Assembly: GCF_014842915.1 (NCBI RefSeq)
Contig: NZ_JACYXI010000014.1
Coordinates: 54,704-118,703, forward strand
Source of the DNA: Roseibium litorale
Lineage (GTDB): Bacteria > Pseudomonadota > Alphaproteobacteria > Rhizobiales > Stappiaceae
Direction: 5' to 3'
Length of the DNA: 64,000 bases
Positions 50,709 to 59,641 of the stretch are shown here, piece by piece (the stretch's first letter is position 1; the number at the start of each line of letters is the position of its first letter). Both the position numbers and the translations under genes were made by a program. The notes under the pieces were generated by a model. The model worked only from the letters and a program-made list of their open reading frames with translations, had not been told where the DNA came from and made no database searches.

Positions 50709-50736
50709 GGTTAACGCGGCCTAAGCCGCGTTAACC
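50709..50736. other. Intercistronic hairpin between binding-protein and permease genes
   Basis: GGTTAACGCGGC (50709-50720) pairs perfectly with GCCGCGTTAACC (50725-50736) across a CTAA loop. It lies between the stop of the binding-protein gene and the start of the permease gene. With no T-run it is more likely to stabilise the upstream mRNA and lower permease expression than to stop transcription fully. The differential-expression role is inferred from similar operons. Confidence 0.7.
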
Positions 50737-50747
50737 GTCGTCTTGTA

Positions 50748-52301
50748 TTAGACGAACCACCAACGTTCGGCCGCACGGAAACCGTCCAGGTCCCAGTTGT
50801 TGCCGAGATCACCATGGCCGATCTTCTTGCTCGTCGCGTCAACGAAGTTGGCAAAGGCGAAGATGTTGGACGTGCCGCGGGAATAGATGATTTCCTGCAT
50901 GTCGAAATACATCTGACGGCGCTTGTCCTCGTCGACTTCCTTGCGGGCAGCAACGACGAGCTGGTCGAGCTGCTCGTCCTTCATGCCCGTCTCGTTCCAA
51001 CCTGCCTCTGCGGCGCTGGTGGTATAGGCCCCGCCGATCGTCAGATCTTCCGTAGGCCGTCCCGACCAACGCGACGCGCAAAGCGGAACCTTCGTCCAGA
51101 CCCGGTCCCAATAACCGTCGTCAGGCACGCGCTTTACATTGATATCGATGCCGGCCTCGGCCGCGTGTTGCTTGTAGAGAACAGCGGCATCGACAGCACC
51201 TGAGAACGGCACTTCGGACACTTCGAGGTCAATGGCAAAATTGGCGAGACCGGCTTTTTTGAGAAGCGACTTGGCCTTATCCGGATCGTATTCGCGCTGC
51301 GGGAGGTCCGGATTGAAATAGCCATAGGCCGACGAGATAGGCTGGTCGTTGCCGACCGTTCCATAGCCGTTCAAAATACGCTTCACCATATCCTCGCGGT
51401 TGATCGCGTACTGCATGGCTTTGGCCGCATCAGGATTGTTGAACGGCGCCATGGTCTGCATCATCGGGAACACATAATGCGCCTTGGAAGGCAAAGACAG
51501 GATCTCGATGGAGTCGTTGCGCTTAAGCAGCTCAACGGTTTTCAGGTTCACCTGGTTATAGGCGTCGATCTGCCCCCCGATCAGGGCAGACGTACGTGCC
51601 GACGGATCGGCGATGGCAATGAGTTCGACGCTGTCGAAATGCCCGCGCCCTTCCTTCCAGTAGCTCTGGTTCTTCGTGAACTTCGCCGAAACGCCCGACT
51701 GCCAGTGCTCCAGCTTGTAGGGACCCGTGCCATTGCCATCCATCGGATCGACCGTGCCGTCAGCGACGATGGCGGCTGCCGGGATGGTGAGAAGGGCGGG
51801 AAAATTGACGTTGCCCTGTTTGAGAACAATCGTAACCTCCAGCGGGCCGGTCACGGTGATGCTGTCGACATCCTTCAGGAATGGCTTGAGCGCAGAGGTG
51901 GATTTTTCCGCAAGGTGCCGTTTGATCGTATAGACGACATCTTCCGCAGAGAAAGCCTTGCCGTTGTGGAAGGTGACGCCATCACGGAGTTTGAACACCC
52001 AGGTCTGGGCATCCGGGGAGCTTTCCCAGGATGTCGCAAGCTCGGGAATGAGCTTGCCGCCCGGCGCGACCTCGATGAGGCAATTGCGGACGATGTACTG
52101 AGCGATGTTGTAGAATTTGGTATCATTGGACGTCGTGTCCAACGTGTCGGTGGTCTTGAAATCGCCAATGCCGACGCGGAAATGACCGCCAGACTTGGGT
52201 TCGTTGGCGCGCCCAACCTGAGGGTTCAGAATTAGGGCCGCGCTGGCGACGCCGACCCCGGCCAGGAAGCGGCGACGATCGATTGAGCCGTTGAAGATCA
52301 A
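50748..52301 (-). CDS. Peptide-type ABC transporter substrate-binding protein
   Basis: A 517-residue SBP family 5 protein. Its leader is a Tat-type signal with DRRRFLAG near residues 8-15, followed by a hydrophobic stretch, so it is probably exported folded. The body shows the family pattern: SPDAQTWVFKLRDGVTFHNG, TGPYKLEHWQ and the C-terminal lobe. The start is TTG at 52301 with an AAGGG site. Family members carry peptides, opines or glycosides; the ligand here is unknown and may be the island's starting substrate. Confidence 0.9.
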   Translation of the reverse strand: MIFNGSIDRRRFLAGVGVASAALILNPQVGRANEPKSGGHFRVGIGDFKTTDTLDTTSNDTKFYNIAQYIVRNCLIEVAPGGKLIPELATSWESSPDAQTWVFKLRDGVTFHNGKAFSAEDVVYTIKRHLAEKSTSALKPFLKDVDSITVTGPLEVTIVLKQGNVNFPALLTIPAAAIVADGTVDPMDGNGTGPYKLEHWQSGVSAKFTKNQSYWKEGRGHFDSVELIAIADPSARTSALIGGQIDAYNQVNLKTVELLKRNDSIEILSLPSKAHYVFPMMQTMAPFNNPDAAKAMQYAINREDMVKRILNGYGTVGNDQPISSAYGYFNPDLPQREYDPDKAKSLLKKAGLANFAIDLEVSEVPFSGAVDAAVLYKQHAAEAGIDINVKRVPDDGYWDRVWTKVPLCASRWSGRPTEDLTIGGAYTTSAAEAGWNETGMKDEQLDQLVVAARKEVDEDKRRQMYFDMQEIIYSRGTSNIFAFANFVDATSKKIGHGDLGNNWDLDGFRAAERWWFV

Positions 52302-52445
52302 AGTTATGTTCCCTTCTGATTTGGTTTGGGATGCCCTTTTCGGGCTTTTGTTTTTTGGAGCTCCCCTTCACGGGGCGTCTCTTGGAAGCAGTTGGGAGGT
52401 CCCGCCTTTGACGAACCGCCCATTTCGAGCGCGCTCGCCCGGCGT

Positions 52446-53186
52446 TTAGTCCCGATAGTCTGGGCATTCCTTGTCGAGGATCAGCTTCATTTCCTCGAAA
52501 TGCTGAATGCAGAAATCCGGAATGGATTCCCAATCCTGCGCGGTTTGTTCGGCAGCTTCGTGCGACAACAGCTTCAACGGACGGCCCGTCGACATTGCCG
52601 CGATCACGATCTTGGAAGCGCGATCGAAGGTATAGATGTCATCCCAGGCTTCGCCGATTGTCGGGGCAGTAATCATGACCCCGTGGTTGCCCATCAGCAT
52701 CCGGCTCCTGTTACCCATCAGACCGGCCAGGCGCGCACCCTCTTCCTCCGAATTGGCCATGCCGCCGTAGTGGAGGTCGACCGCAACGCGATTATAGTAG
52801 CGGGCCGAATTCTGATCGATCGCGGGCATTTCCGGCGGATCCAGGCTTGCGAGCGCAGTCGTCATGATAGGATGCAGATGCATGATGACACGTGCCGACG
52901 GGCAGAGGCTATGGACCTGTCCGTGGATGATCCGAGCCGTTGTATCGAGATCCTGACGTTCGCGTGTCGCCTCAGGATCGTTCATGTCGACGAGAATGAG
53001 GTCAGAGGCTTTGACGCGTGAGAAATGAACCCATTTCGGGTTGATCAGAAAACGCTTTCCGTCGGCAGAGAGCGCGATCGAATAATGGTTCGCAACGGCT
53101 TCATGCATGTCTGCGCGCACGGTCATTCGCAGTGCGGCAGCGAGGTCTATTCTTGCCTGATTTTCGTCGACAACATATTTGTCCAA
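52446..53186 (-). CDS. Class II aldolase/adducin-family protein
   Basis: A 246-residue cytosolic protein of the zinc class II aldolase fold. Zinc ligands are visible: MHLHP near residue 103 and GNHGVMI near 170. Family members cleave hydroxy-carbonyl compounds such as fuculose phosphate. I chose the TTG at 53186 because it has an AAGGAAG site and puts the family N-terminus (ARIDLAAALRM) in place; a frame from an ATG at 53264 gives a non-conserved leader. It is the first gene of the leftward unit of the island. The aldol substrate is not known. Confidence 0.8.
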   Translation of the reverse strand: MDKYVVDENQARIDLAAALRMTVRADMHEAVANHYSIALSADGKRFLINPKWVHFSRVKASDLILVDMNDPEATRERQDLDTTARIIHGQVHSLCPSARVIMHLHPIMTTALASLDPPEMPAIDQNSARYYNRVAVDLHYGGMANSEEEGARLAGLMGNRSRMLMGNHGVMITAPTIGEAWDDIYTFDRASKIVIAAMSTGRPLKLLSHEAAEQTAQDWESIPDFCIQHFEEMKLILDKECPDYRD

Positions 53187-53585
53187 GACAGCTTCCTTTT
53201 CGATCTTCGCCCGCCCGGACCCGGGTAAATTCGGGCTGACGGATACGTCCGGGATTGGGAACATCCCTTTTTAATGCGGCCGCAGTGCGAAATAGCGCGG
53301 ATGTATTTCTGTGAGCGCGCCTGGAGCTAACCCCTGACAAACCCTGGAAAGACAGGAAAAAGTGAGATGCCGCGCTGCAAAAAGTAAATAACAAAAAACA
53401 GAGTTAGGGCTTAGCCACAACCTAACGACCATGTGCGCGGCTGCCGGGGGACGGTTAGGTCTCTCCTAATCAGTGCTATCGGATTTGCTATTTTTGTTTG
53501 TTCAGCAATGCCCATAGCCTTCCAGTAACGCATGGCCGACCTGGAAGCGGCTCATGCACGATTGAGAAAATGGGATAAGTTACTT
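53187..53585. promoter_or_regulatory. Central divergent promoter of the island with two related dyads
   Basis: This 399-base gap separates the leftward and rightward units. It holds GTTAGG (53403-53408) N12 CCTAAC (53421-53426), and the compact palindrome TTAGG (53455-53459) N5 CCTAA (53465-53469). The second also fits the LysR T-N11-A pattern (T53456, A53468). Both share the GTTAGG/CCTAA arms. They are good candidates for operators of the island's LysR regulator at 56137-57066. No gene is supported in this gap. Confidence 0.6.
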
Positions 53586-54860
53586 ATGGCTTTGGAAAGA
53601 GTTGATACCGTCGTAATTGGCGCCGGTCAGGCAGGCATCGCCGTGAGCGAACACCTGAGCAAGAACCGCACCGCCCATGTCGTGCTGGAGCGCGGCCGGA
53701 TCGCCGAGAGCTGGAGAACCGCTCGCTGGGATTCTCTCGTTGCAAACGGTCCAGCCTGGCATGATCGTTTTCCAAACCTCGAATTCGAAGGCAATCAGGA
53801 CAGTTTCATCTCCAAGGATGCCGTCGCGGACTATTTCACCGCCTATGCCGAGAAGTTCAATGCCCCTGTTCGCAGCGGCGTGGAGGTGCAGTCAGTGGTT
53901 CGCAAGGATCGCGAACGGGGCTTCCTGGTGTCCACGGACAAGGGGCCATTCGAGGCGCTGAACGTCATTGTCGCGACCGGGGCTTTCCACAAGCCCTCTA
54001 TCCCGCCCATCATTGCGGAAACTGCCGGTCTGCTGCAAATGCATTCGTCGGAATACCGCAACCCAGCTCATCTGCAGGAGGGCAATATCCTGGTGGTCGG
54101 CGCGGGATCATCCGGTGTCCAGATCGCCGATGAACTCGCTCGCAGCGGCCGCAAGGTTTACCTCTCCGTCGGTCCGCATGATCGACCGCCTCGTACCTAT
54201 CGCGGTCGCGACTTCGTATGGTGGCTCGGTGTCCTGGGTAAATGGAATGCACAAGCTCAGGCGCCCGGCGCAGAACATGTCACCATAGCCGTGAGTGGCG
54301 CGCGGAACGGTGAAACTATCGACTTCCGCAAGCTCGCAGAGCTCGGCATGACACTGGTTGGCCGGACCGAAAGCTTTGAGAACGGTACGCTCCGCTTCGC
54401 GGATGATGTGGGCCGCAACATCGCGCGTGGCGACGAGAACTATTTATCGCTTCTCGACGAGGCGGACGCCTATATCGAGCGAAACGGCCTGGACCTTCCC
54501 GAGGAACCTCAGGCGCGAGTCTTCGGCCCAACGCCGGACTGCATCACACATCCTATCCACGACCTCAATCTCAAAGAAGCTGGGATCACAACGATCATCT
54601 GGGCAACCGGATTCCGCGTGGACTACAGCTGGGTCAAGCTCAATATTTTCGACGAGAACGGTCGACCGATCCATCAGCGTGGTGTGTCACGGGAGCCGGG
54701 GATGTATTTTCTCGGCCTGCCCTGGCTGTCCGGGCGCGGTTCCAGCTTCATCTGGGGTGTTTGGCATGACGCAAAATATGTCGCGGATCATATTCTGATT
54801 CAGCAACAATATCGCGACTACAAAACCACGACGGAACGGTTGCGAGCCGCAGCTGAATAA
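53586..54860 (+). CDS. Flavin-containing monooxygenase-like NAD(P)/FAD protein
   Basis: A 424-residue soluble flavoprotein. The FAD motif GAGQAG is near residues 11-16 and the NAD(P) motif GAGSSG near 178-183. TTIIWATGF near the C-terminus matches the ATGF motif of FMO/CzcO-type proteins. Such enzymes oxygenate amine or sulfur atoms or perform Baeyer-Villiger reactions using NADPH. I chose the ATG at 53586; one at 53532 adds a non-conserved leader. It is the first rightward gene of the island, next to candidate LysR operators. The substrate is unknown. Confidence 0.85.
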   Translation: MALERVDTVVIGAGQAGIAVSEHLSKNRTAHVVLERGRIAESWRTARWDSLVANGPAWHDRFPNLEFEGNQDSFISKDAVADYFTAYAEKFNAPVRSGVEVQSVVRKDRERGFLVSTDKGPFEALNVIVATGAFHKPSIPPIIAETAGLLQMHSSEYRNPAHLQEGNILVVGAGSSGVQIADELARSGRKVYLSVGPHDRPPRTYRGRDFVWWLGVLGKWNAQAQAPGAEHVTIAVSGARNGETIDFRKLAELGMTLVGRTESFENGTLRFADDVGRNIARGDENYLSLLDEADAYIERNGLDLPEEPQARVFGPTPDCITHPIHDLNLKEAGITTIIWATGFRVDYSWVKLNIFDENGRPIHQRGVSREPGMYFLGLPWLSGRGSSFIWGVWHDAKYVADHILIQQQYRDYKTTTERLRAAAE

Positions 54861-54904
54861 CACGGTTTTTGAGAGCTCCAGGCCGCGCGCTGAAGGGACA
54901 TGAG

Positions 54905-55318
54905 ATGGCACATACACGCATTAGAAAATTCAATACGAAGGACACCTATCCGGAGCAGAAGCTTGACAACGATTTGTGTCAGGCCGTGGTCGCAAGAGGG
55001 AGAACTGTCTTTTTGCGCGGCCAGTGCCCCCAAGACCTCGACACGGCTGAAAACATCTCCAGCCACGATCCGGTCGAACAGACCCACAAGGTCATGCAGA
55101 ATATCCGCCAGCTTATCGAGGAAGCTGGCGGCTCGATGGAGCATCTGTGCAAGGTCGTCGTTTACCTGACGGATGTGCGCCACCGCGAGGCGGTTTACCG
55201 CACGATGGGCGAATACATCAAAGGCGTTCATCCTGTGTCGACCGGCGTGGTCGTCACCTGCCTTGCGCGCCCGGAATGGCTTGTCGAGATCGACGGTACC
55301 GCCGTCATCCCCGATTGA
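54905..55318 (+). CDS. RidA family protein (longer paralogue)
   Basis: A 137-residue RidA-fold protein. The core is recognisable by HDPVEQTHKVMQNIRQLIEEAGG and by VVVYLTDVRHREAVYRTMGEY (about residues 60-103), but it lacks the conserved arginine context of classical RidA, so it may belong to an Rid subfamily with a different substrate. The ATG at 54905 lies 44 bases past the flavin monooxygenase stop. The proximity to a flavoprotein that could create imines parallels the RidA-DadA pair at 1538-1885. Confidence 0.82.
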   Translation: MAHTRIRKFNTKDTYPEQKLDNDLCQAVVARGRTVFLRGQCPQDLDTAENISSHDPVEQTHKVMQNIRQLIEEAGGSMEHLCKVVVYLTDVRHREAVYRTMGEYIKGVHPVSTGVVVTCLARPEWLVEIDGTAVIPD

Positions 55319-55349
55319 ACCGGAATAGCAAGGGAGTGGGAGGCCGGAC

Positions 55350-56027
55350 ATGACCTTTTCCATCGTTGCCCGCTGTGGCGAAACCGGACAGTTCGGTGTC
55401 GCCATCTCCTCGTCGTCGCCTGCCGTCGCGGCTCGCTGCGTCTTCGCACAAGCCGGGATCGGCGCGGTGTCAACGCAGAATGTCACCAATCCGGCGCTTG
55501 GGCCTCGAATGCTTGCCGAGATGAAAAACGGCGGGAACGCCGAACAGGCCGTGTCGGCGGCCCGCGATGCGGATGGTTTTCCAGACTATCGGCAGCTTCT
55601 TGCGATTGACGCAAATGGCCGCACCGCAATCCATTCGGGACCTAAAGCACTGGGTATTTGGACCAGCGCAAACGGCACGGATTGCGTTGCCGCGGGCAAC
55701 CTTCTGGCTAATGATCAGGTCCCCGCTGCCATGGTGGCTGCCTTTGAAAAGACCGGTGGTGTGCTTGCAGATCGGCTCGTCGCGGCCATGCAGGCAGGCT
55801 TGGCCTCGGGCGGTGAAGCTGGTCCGGTGCACTCCGCCGGGCTTCTGGTTGTCGATCGGCAAAGTTGGCCCTATGTCGAGCTACGTATTGACTGGCTGGA
55901 CGGGGATTGTCCGATTGCAGCACTTGGCCGCGCCTGGGAAGTCTACAGTCCCCAGGCAGACGCCTATGTCACACGCGCCCAGAACCCAACTGACGCCCCC
56001 TCCTACGGTGTTCCTGGTGACGAATGA
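55350..56027 (+). CDS. DUF1028 family protein (Ntn-hydrolase-like)
   Basis: A 225-residue protein matching DUF1028: it starts MTFSIVARCGETGQFGVAISSSSPAVAARC (cited only as landmark, residues 1-30) and contains AQAGIGAVSTQNVTNPALG and VAAGNLLAND. This fold is related to N-terminal nucleophile hydrolases. Family members occur in amino-acid and peptide catabolic clusters, often with RidA and deacylases as here. Its reaction is uncharacterised to my knowledge. It begins 31 bases after the RidA stop with a GGGAGG-rich leader. Confidence 0.85.
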   Translation: MTFSIVARCGETGQFGVAISSSSPAVAARCVFAQAGIGAVSTQNVTNPALGPRMLAEMKNGGNAEQAVSAARDADGFPDYRQLLAIDANGRTAIHSGPKALGIWTSANGTDCVAAGNLLANDQVPAAMVAAFEKTGGVLADRLVAAMQAGLASGGEAGPVHSAGLLVVDRQSWPYVELRIDWLDGDCPIAALGRAWEVYSPQADAYVTRAQNPTDAPSYGVPGDE

Positions 56028-56136
56028 AGGATGAAGCGCGGGAGCGGCACATCTATAGCGTGCTTGTCCGACTGCAAAAGCGTTTGTAAAAATAGAACTT
56101 GCAAGGTTTCAGCTTTTTAAAGGACAGAGAACCGGC

Positions 56137-57066
56137 GTGCCCCTTCGTATCACGTTCAGACAGCTGGAGTATTTCGTCGCTGTCTGCGATTGTGGTTCGA
56201 TTGCCCATGCGGCGCAGAAGATAAATGTTTCCTCCCCCTCCATTTCTGCGGCGATCGCACAACTTGAAGCCGAGTTCGGCCTCAAGTTGTTTGTCCGCCG
56301 TCATGCGCAGGGCCTTTCCCTTTCCCAAACCGGTCAACTGTTCCTCATCGCTGCGCGCGAGACACTGGAGAAGGCCAATGCGCTTAATCAATTGGCGGCC
56401 AATGTCGCCGGTACAGTACGCGGCAATCTCAGAGTGGGTTGCCTTCTGACATTTGCCCAGATCGTCCTGCCACGTCTGCGCCGCAGTTTTGTCGATCGGT
56501 TTCCCGAGGTCGAGTTCAGCCAGTTCGAGCGGGACCAGTCAGAGCTTTTCAATGAATTACGCGCAGCCAAGCTTGATGTGGCTCTCACCTACGATCTCAA
56601 CATTCCGGCGGATTTCAACTTCGTATCCCTGGTGCGACTGCCGCCATTTGCGCTGTTTAGCGAGGGTCATCCGCTTGCGGAGCGTCAGTATGTCTCGCCG
56701 ATGGACCTTGCCAGCTATCCAATGGTTCTGCTCGATCTGCCGATGAGCGCCGATTACTTCCTGTCGATTTTCTCCTCGCTCGGTATCCGTCCGGAAATCG
56801 TCGAGCGAACACGGGACATGGCAGTGATGCGCTCGCTCGTTGCAAATAATTTCGGATATTCAGTCGCTAATATCCGGCCTTTGTCCAACCTTGCGCCCGA
56901 TGGCAACAAGCTCTGTTTTGTACCCCTGTCGGGGCCGGTTCGTCCGCTCAATATGGGTCTTCTCATGTCGCAGGGCTCGGAGAATTCCCGCACCATCTCG
57001 ACTTTCATCGATCACGCGAAAAGCTTCATCCTTCAGGGCGACACCTTTGATCTCGTCGGCAGCTGA
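56137..57066 (+). CDS. LysR-type transcriptional regulator of the island
   Basis: A 309-residue LysR regulator. The helix-turn-helix spans about 3-62 with FRQLEYFVAVCDCGSIAHAA at its start; the effector domain follows. The start is GTG at 56137 with AAAGGAC upstream. It lies within the rightward unit, not next to the central promoter, so if it controls the island it acts from a distance on the dyads near 53403-53469. The inducer is unknown. Confidence 0.87.
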   Translation: MPLRITFRQLEYFVAVCDCGSIAHAAQKINVSSPSISAAIAQLEAEFGLKLFVRRHAQGLSLSQTGQLFLIAARETLEKANALNQLAANVAGTVRGNLRVGCLLTFAQIVLPRLRRSFVDRFPEVEFSQFERDQSELFNELRAAKLDVALTYDLNIPADFNFVSLVRLPPFALFSEGHPLAERQYVSPMDLASYPMVLLDLPMSADYFLSIFSSLGIRPEIVERTRDMAVMRSLVANNFGYSVANIRPLSNLAPDGNKLCFVPLSGPVRPLNMGLLMSQGSENSRTISTFIDHAKSFILQGDTFDLVGS

Positions 57067-57089
57067 AACGCGTTTGCTTCCATTAAGAA

Positions 57090-58199
57090 ATGACAATGTC
57101 CCATATGCCGAGAATAAAGCCGCTGCTCGAAAAGCTCGTCGCCTTTCCGACAATCGCGGGCACATCGAATCTTGAACTGATCGACTGGGTCAAAAGCCGG
57201 CTTGTCGAGTCCGGGTTCGCAGTCACGGTCGTACCCTCCAGGGATCGGATAAAAGCCGGGCTCCTCGCGCGGTTCGGGGATGGCACCGGCGGCACGATGT
57301 TTTCCGCTCACACCGATGTAGTTTCCGCCGAGGGGCAGATCTGGACCACAGATCCGTTCTCGCTTGTCGAGCGCGCGGACCATTATATCGGTCGCGGGAC
57401 AACCGATATGAAGGGTTTCATCGCCTGCGTTCTGGCTCTCGCTGAAACCTTTCGCGAGACACCGCCTGCAGGGCCGGTCACGATCTGCCTCAGCTGGGAC
57501 GAGGAACTGGGATGCCGCGGCATTCCGGAAATGATCGATTGTGTTCTTCCGGTGCTGGGCCGGCCGGACCTCTGCATTGTTGGCGAACCAACCTTGATGC
57601 GCCCCGTGCTCGGGCACAAAGGCAAAGCCAGCTATCGCGCTGAATTCCAAGGCACGCCCGGTCACTCTGCGATGGCCCCCTATTTTACCAATGCTTTGCA
57701 CGGTGCTGCGGAATTCGTTCTGGCGTTGCGCAGCCTTCAGGAGGCGTTGGCGCGCGAGGGTATACAGGACGCAACTTTCGATCCGCCTTTTTCCACTGTC
57801 CATGCTGGTATTGCCCGCGGCGGCGTCGCGCTCAACATCGTGCCGAGCCACGCTGAAGTGTTGTTTGAAATCCGCCACCTTGCCGACGAAGCGCCGGATG
57901 ACATCCTGTCGCGCCTCGATCTCCCAAAAGGTATGAGCGTAAGCTGTACGGGGCAATATCCAGGGCTATCGGGCAACGCAGACGAGCCTATGATTGCACG
58001 TTTTTCAAAGGCCCTGCCCGACAAGACGCCCTCGACAGTGGCCTTTGGCACGGAGGCCGGATATTTTGCTCAACTTGGCATCCCGACCATCGTCTGCGGC
58101 CCCGGCACGATGAAAGATGGCCACCAGCCCGATGAAGCGATCGCCATCGAGCAGCTTGATCGCTACTACACCCTGATCCGCGACTGGATTGCCAACTGA
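57090..58199 (+). CDS. M20 family amidohydrolase (ArgE/acetylornithine deacetylase-like)
   Basis: A 369-residue zinc peptidase-fold enzyme. The first metal ligand and catalytic Asp are in SAHTDVVSAEG near 67-77; GRGTTDMKGF carries the bridging Asp; the Glu-Glu pair is in SWDEELGC; and the last ligand is in the GPGTMKDGHQPDEAI region. These features match ArgE-type deacetylases, which remove N-acyl groups. It starts 23 bases after the LysR stop. In this context it may deacylate an N-acyl amino compound imported by the ABC system; an arginine-biosynthesis role is less likely. Confidence 0.87.
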   Translation: MTMSHMPRIKPLLEKLVAFPTIAGTSNLELIDWVKSRLVESGFAVTVVPSRDRIKAGLLARFGDGTGGTMFSAHTDVVSAEGQIWTTDPFSLVERADHYIGRGTTDMKGFIACVLALAETFRETPPAGPVTICLSWDEELGCRGIPEMIDCVLPVLGRPDLCIVGEPTLMRPVLGHKGKASYRAEFQGTPGHSAMAPYFTNALHGAAEFVLALRSLQEALAREGIQDATFDPPFSTVHAGIARGGVALNIVPSHAEVLFEIRHLADEAPDDILSRLDLPKGMSVSCTGQYPGLSGNADEPMIARFSKALPDKTPSTVAFGTEAGYFAQLGIPTIVCGPGTMKDGHQPDEAIAIEQLDRYYTLIRDWIAN

Positions 58200-58351
58200 C
58201 GGCTTCGCATTTCCTTAATTGGAACTAAGTCATTTCTTTCTTTCTAAGGCTCGATCCCCACGCCATCTTGGCTTCAGCGTATCTTGGGCAGGACCGCATT
58301 CAAGGCTGCAGGCGCAGGTCTGACGTCGACGGTCGCGAAAAGGAGATTTGA

Positions 58352-59482
58352 ATGACGAAGCATGTGAACCCGACGACCGAGCTTGCCGAAAATGTGGCCA
58401 CGCCCTTCGAGAACGCTCAGGCCATGCCGGTGTCGGCTTATACGAGCGAGGACTTTCTGGCGCTCGAACAGTCCGAGATCTTCGCCAAGAGCTGGCTTTG
58501 CGCCGGCCGCGCCGACTCCTTGAAGGAGCCTGGCGACTACGTCACGATCGAGATTTCCGGCGAACCGATCATCGTTCTTCGCGACAGGCAGGGCGAGTTG
58601 CGCGCGCTCTCGAATGTATGCCGTCACCGCATGTCGGTCCTTCTTGAAGGGCGCGGTAATGTCCGCACCATCACCTGTCCCTATCACGCCTGGACCTATT
58701 CGCTCGATGGCAGCCTTCGTGGCGCACCGGCAATGGAGAAAAATGGCAGCTTCTGCAAGCAGGATACAAAGCTGCCCGCCATTCGCTGCGAAGAATGGCA
58801 AGGCTGGATCATGGTCACACTCGATGCTGACCTGCCGTCTGTCGCAGAAACCCTTTCTGACGTCGATGGGCTGGTCGGCTACCTCAACATGGGCGACTAT
58901 GTCGAAACCTTCCGCGAGGAACACCGCTGGGACACCAACTGGAAAATCCTCGCCGAGAATTTCATGGAGAGTTATCATCTGCCGATGTGTCACTCTGGCA
59001 CTATCGGAGGCGCAACCAAGCTTCAGGACATGGTCTGCCCGGAAGGCTTCGCGAGCTTCAATTACCATCACATCCTGAAGGATGACTCCGTGCCGCTCGC
59101 CCTGGCGCATCCCTCGAACACCGTGCTCGAAGGCGATCAGCGTCGGCGTACCTGGCTGCTTGCAATCTACCCCTCGCTGATGATCACTCTGACGCCTGGC
59201 TACTTCTGGTATCTTTCGCTCCTGCCCGATGGTCCGGGCGGTGTAAAGATCCTCTACGGCGGCGGCCTGTCTCCTGAGTTCATGAATGATCCAAAGGCGG
59301 AAGAGCACTTCGGGGCACTGAAGAAACTGCTCGATCACGTCAATGACGAAGACCGGGGCTGTACAGAGCGCGTTTGGAAAGGTCTTCAGAGCAAATTTGC
59401 AAAACCGGGCCCCTTGTCTCACCTCGAGCGACCGAATTACGAGTTCGCGACCTGGATTTCGAAGATGGTTTCGGCAAAGTAG
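58352..59482 (+). CDS. Rieske non-haem iron oxygenase, alpha subunit
   Basis: A 376-residue oxygenase. The Rieske [2Fe-2S] site is CRHRMSVLLEG followed by CPYHAW (about residues 90-113). The mononuclear iron site is ENFMESYHLPMCH with the two His and a later acidic ligand. The DEDRGCTERVWKGLQS segment near the end resembles Rieske enzymes that demethylate quaternary amines (GbcA and stachydrine demethylase types). No ferredoxin or beta subunit is encoded; the reductase-like flavoprotein at 60631-61863 may supply electrons. An AGGAG site precedes the ATG. The exact substrate is not known; a quaternary amine or an aromatic is possible. Confidence 0.88.
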   Translation: MTKHVNPTTELAENVATPFENAQAMPVSAYTSEDFLALEQSEIFAKSWLCAGRADSLKEPGDYVTIEISGEPIIVLRDRQGELRALSNVCRHRMSVLLEGRGNVRTITCPYHAWTYSLDGSLRGAPAMEKNGSFCKQDTKLPAIRCEEWQGWIMVTLDADLPSVAETLSDVDGLVGYLNMGDYVETFREEHRWDTNWKILAENFMESYHLPMCHSGTIGGATKLQDMVCPEGFASFNYHHILKDDSVPLALAHPSNTVLEGDQRRRTWLLAIYPSLMITLTPGYFWYLSLLPDGPGGVKILYGGGLSPEFMNDPKAEEHFGALKKLLDHVNDEDRGCTERVWKGLQSKFAKPGPLSHLERPNYEFATWISKMVSAK

Positions 59483-59641
59483 GTCGGGCACCGCAATCCG
59501 CCTTTCGGCGGATTGCATCCTTCCGATTGTCGCCACAACCGCGATGACGATCACGACAGCAACCGTCAGTCGCAGCAAGACCACAAGAATCATCAGAGCT
59601 AACGGCGACGCTGTTCGTCCGACAAACAAGGCCTGTCTTCC

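Noticed and set aside
52333..52356. GCCC-TTTTC-GGGC followed by a T-rich run, terminator-like on the plus strand
   Set aside because: The stem is only 4 pairs and no plus-strand gene ends upstream; it sits in the leader of the minus-strand binding-protein gene.
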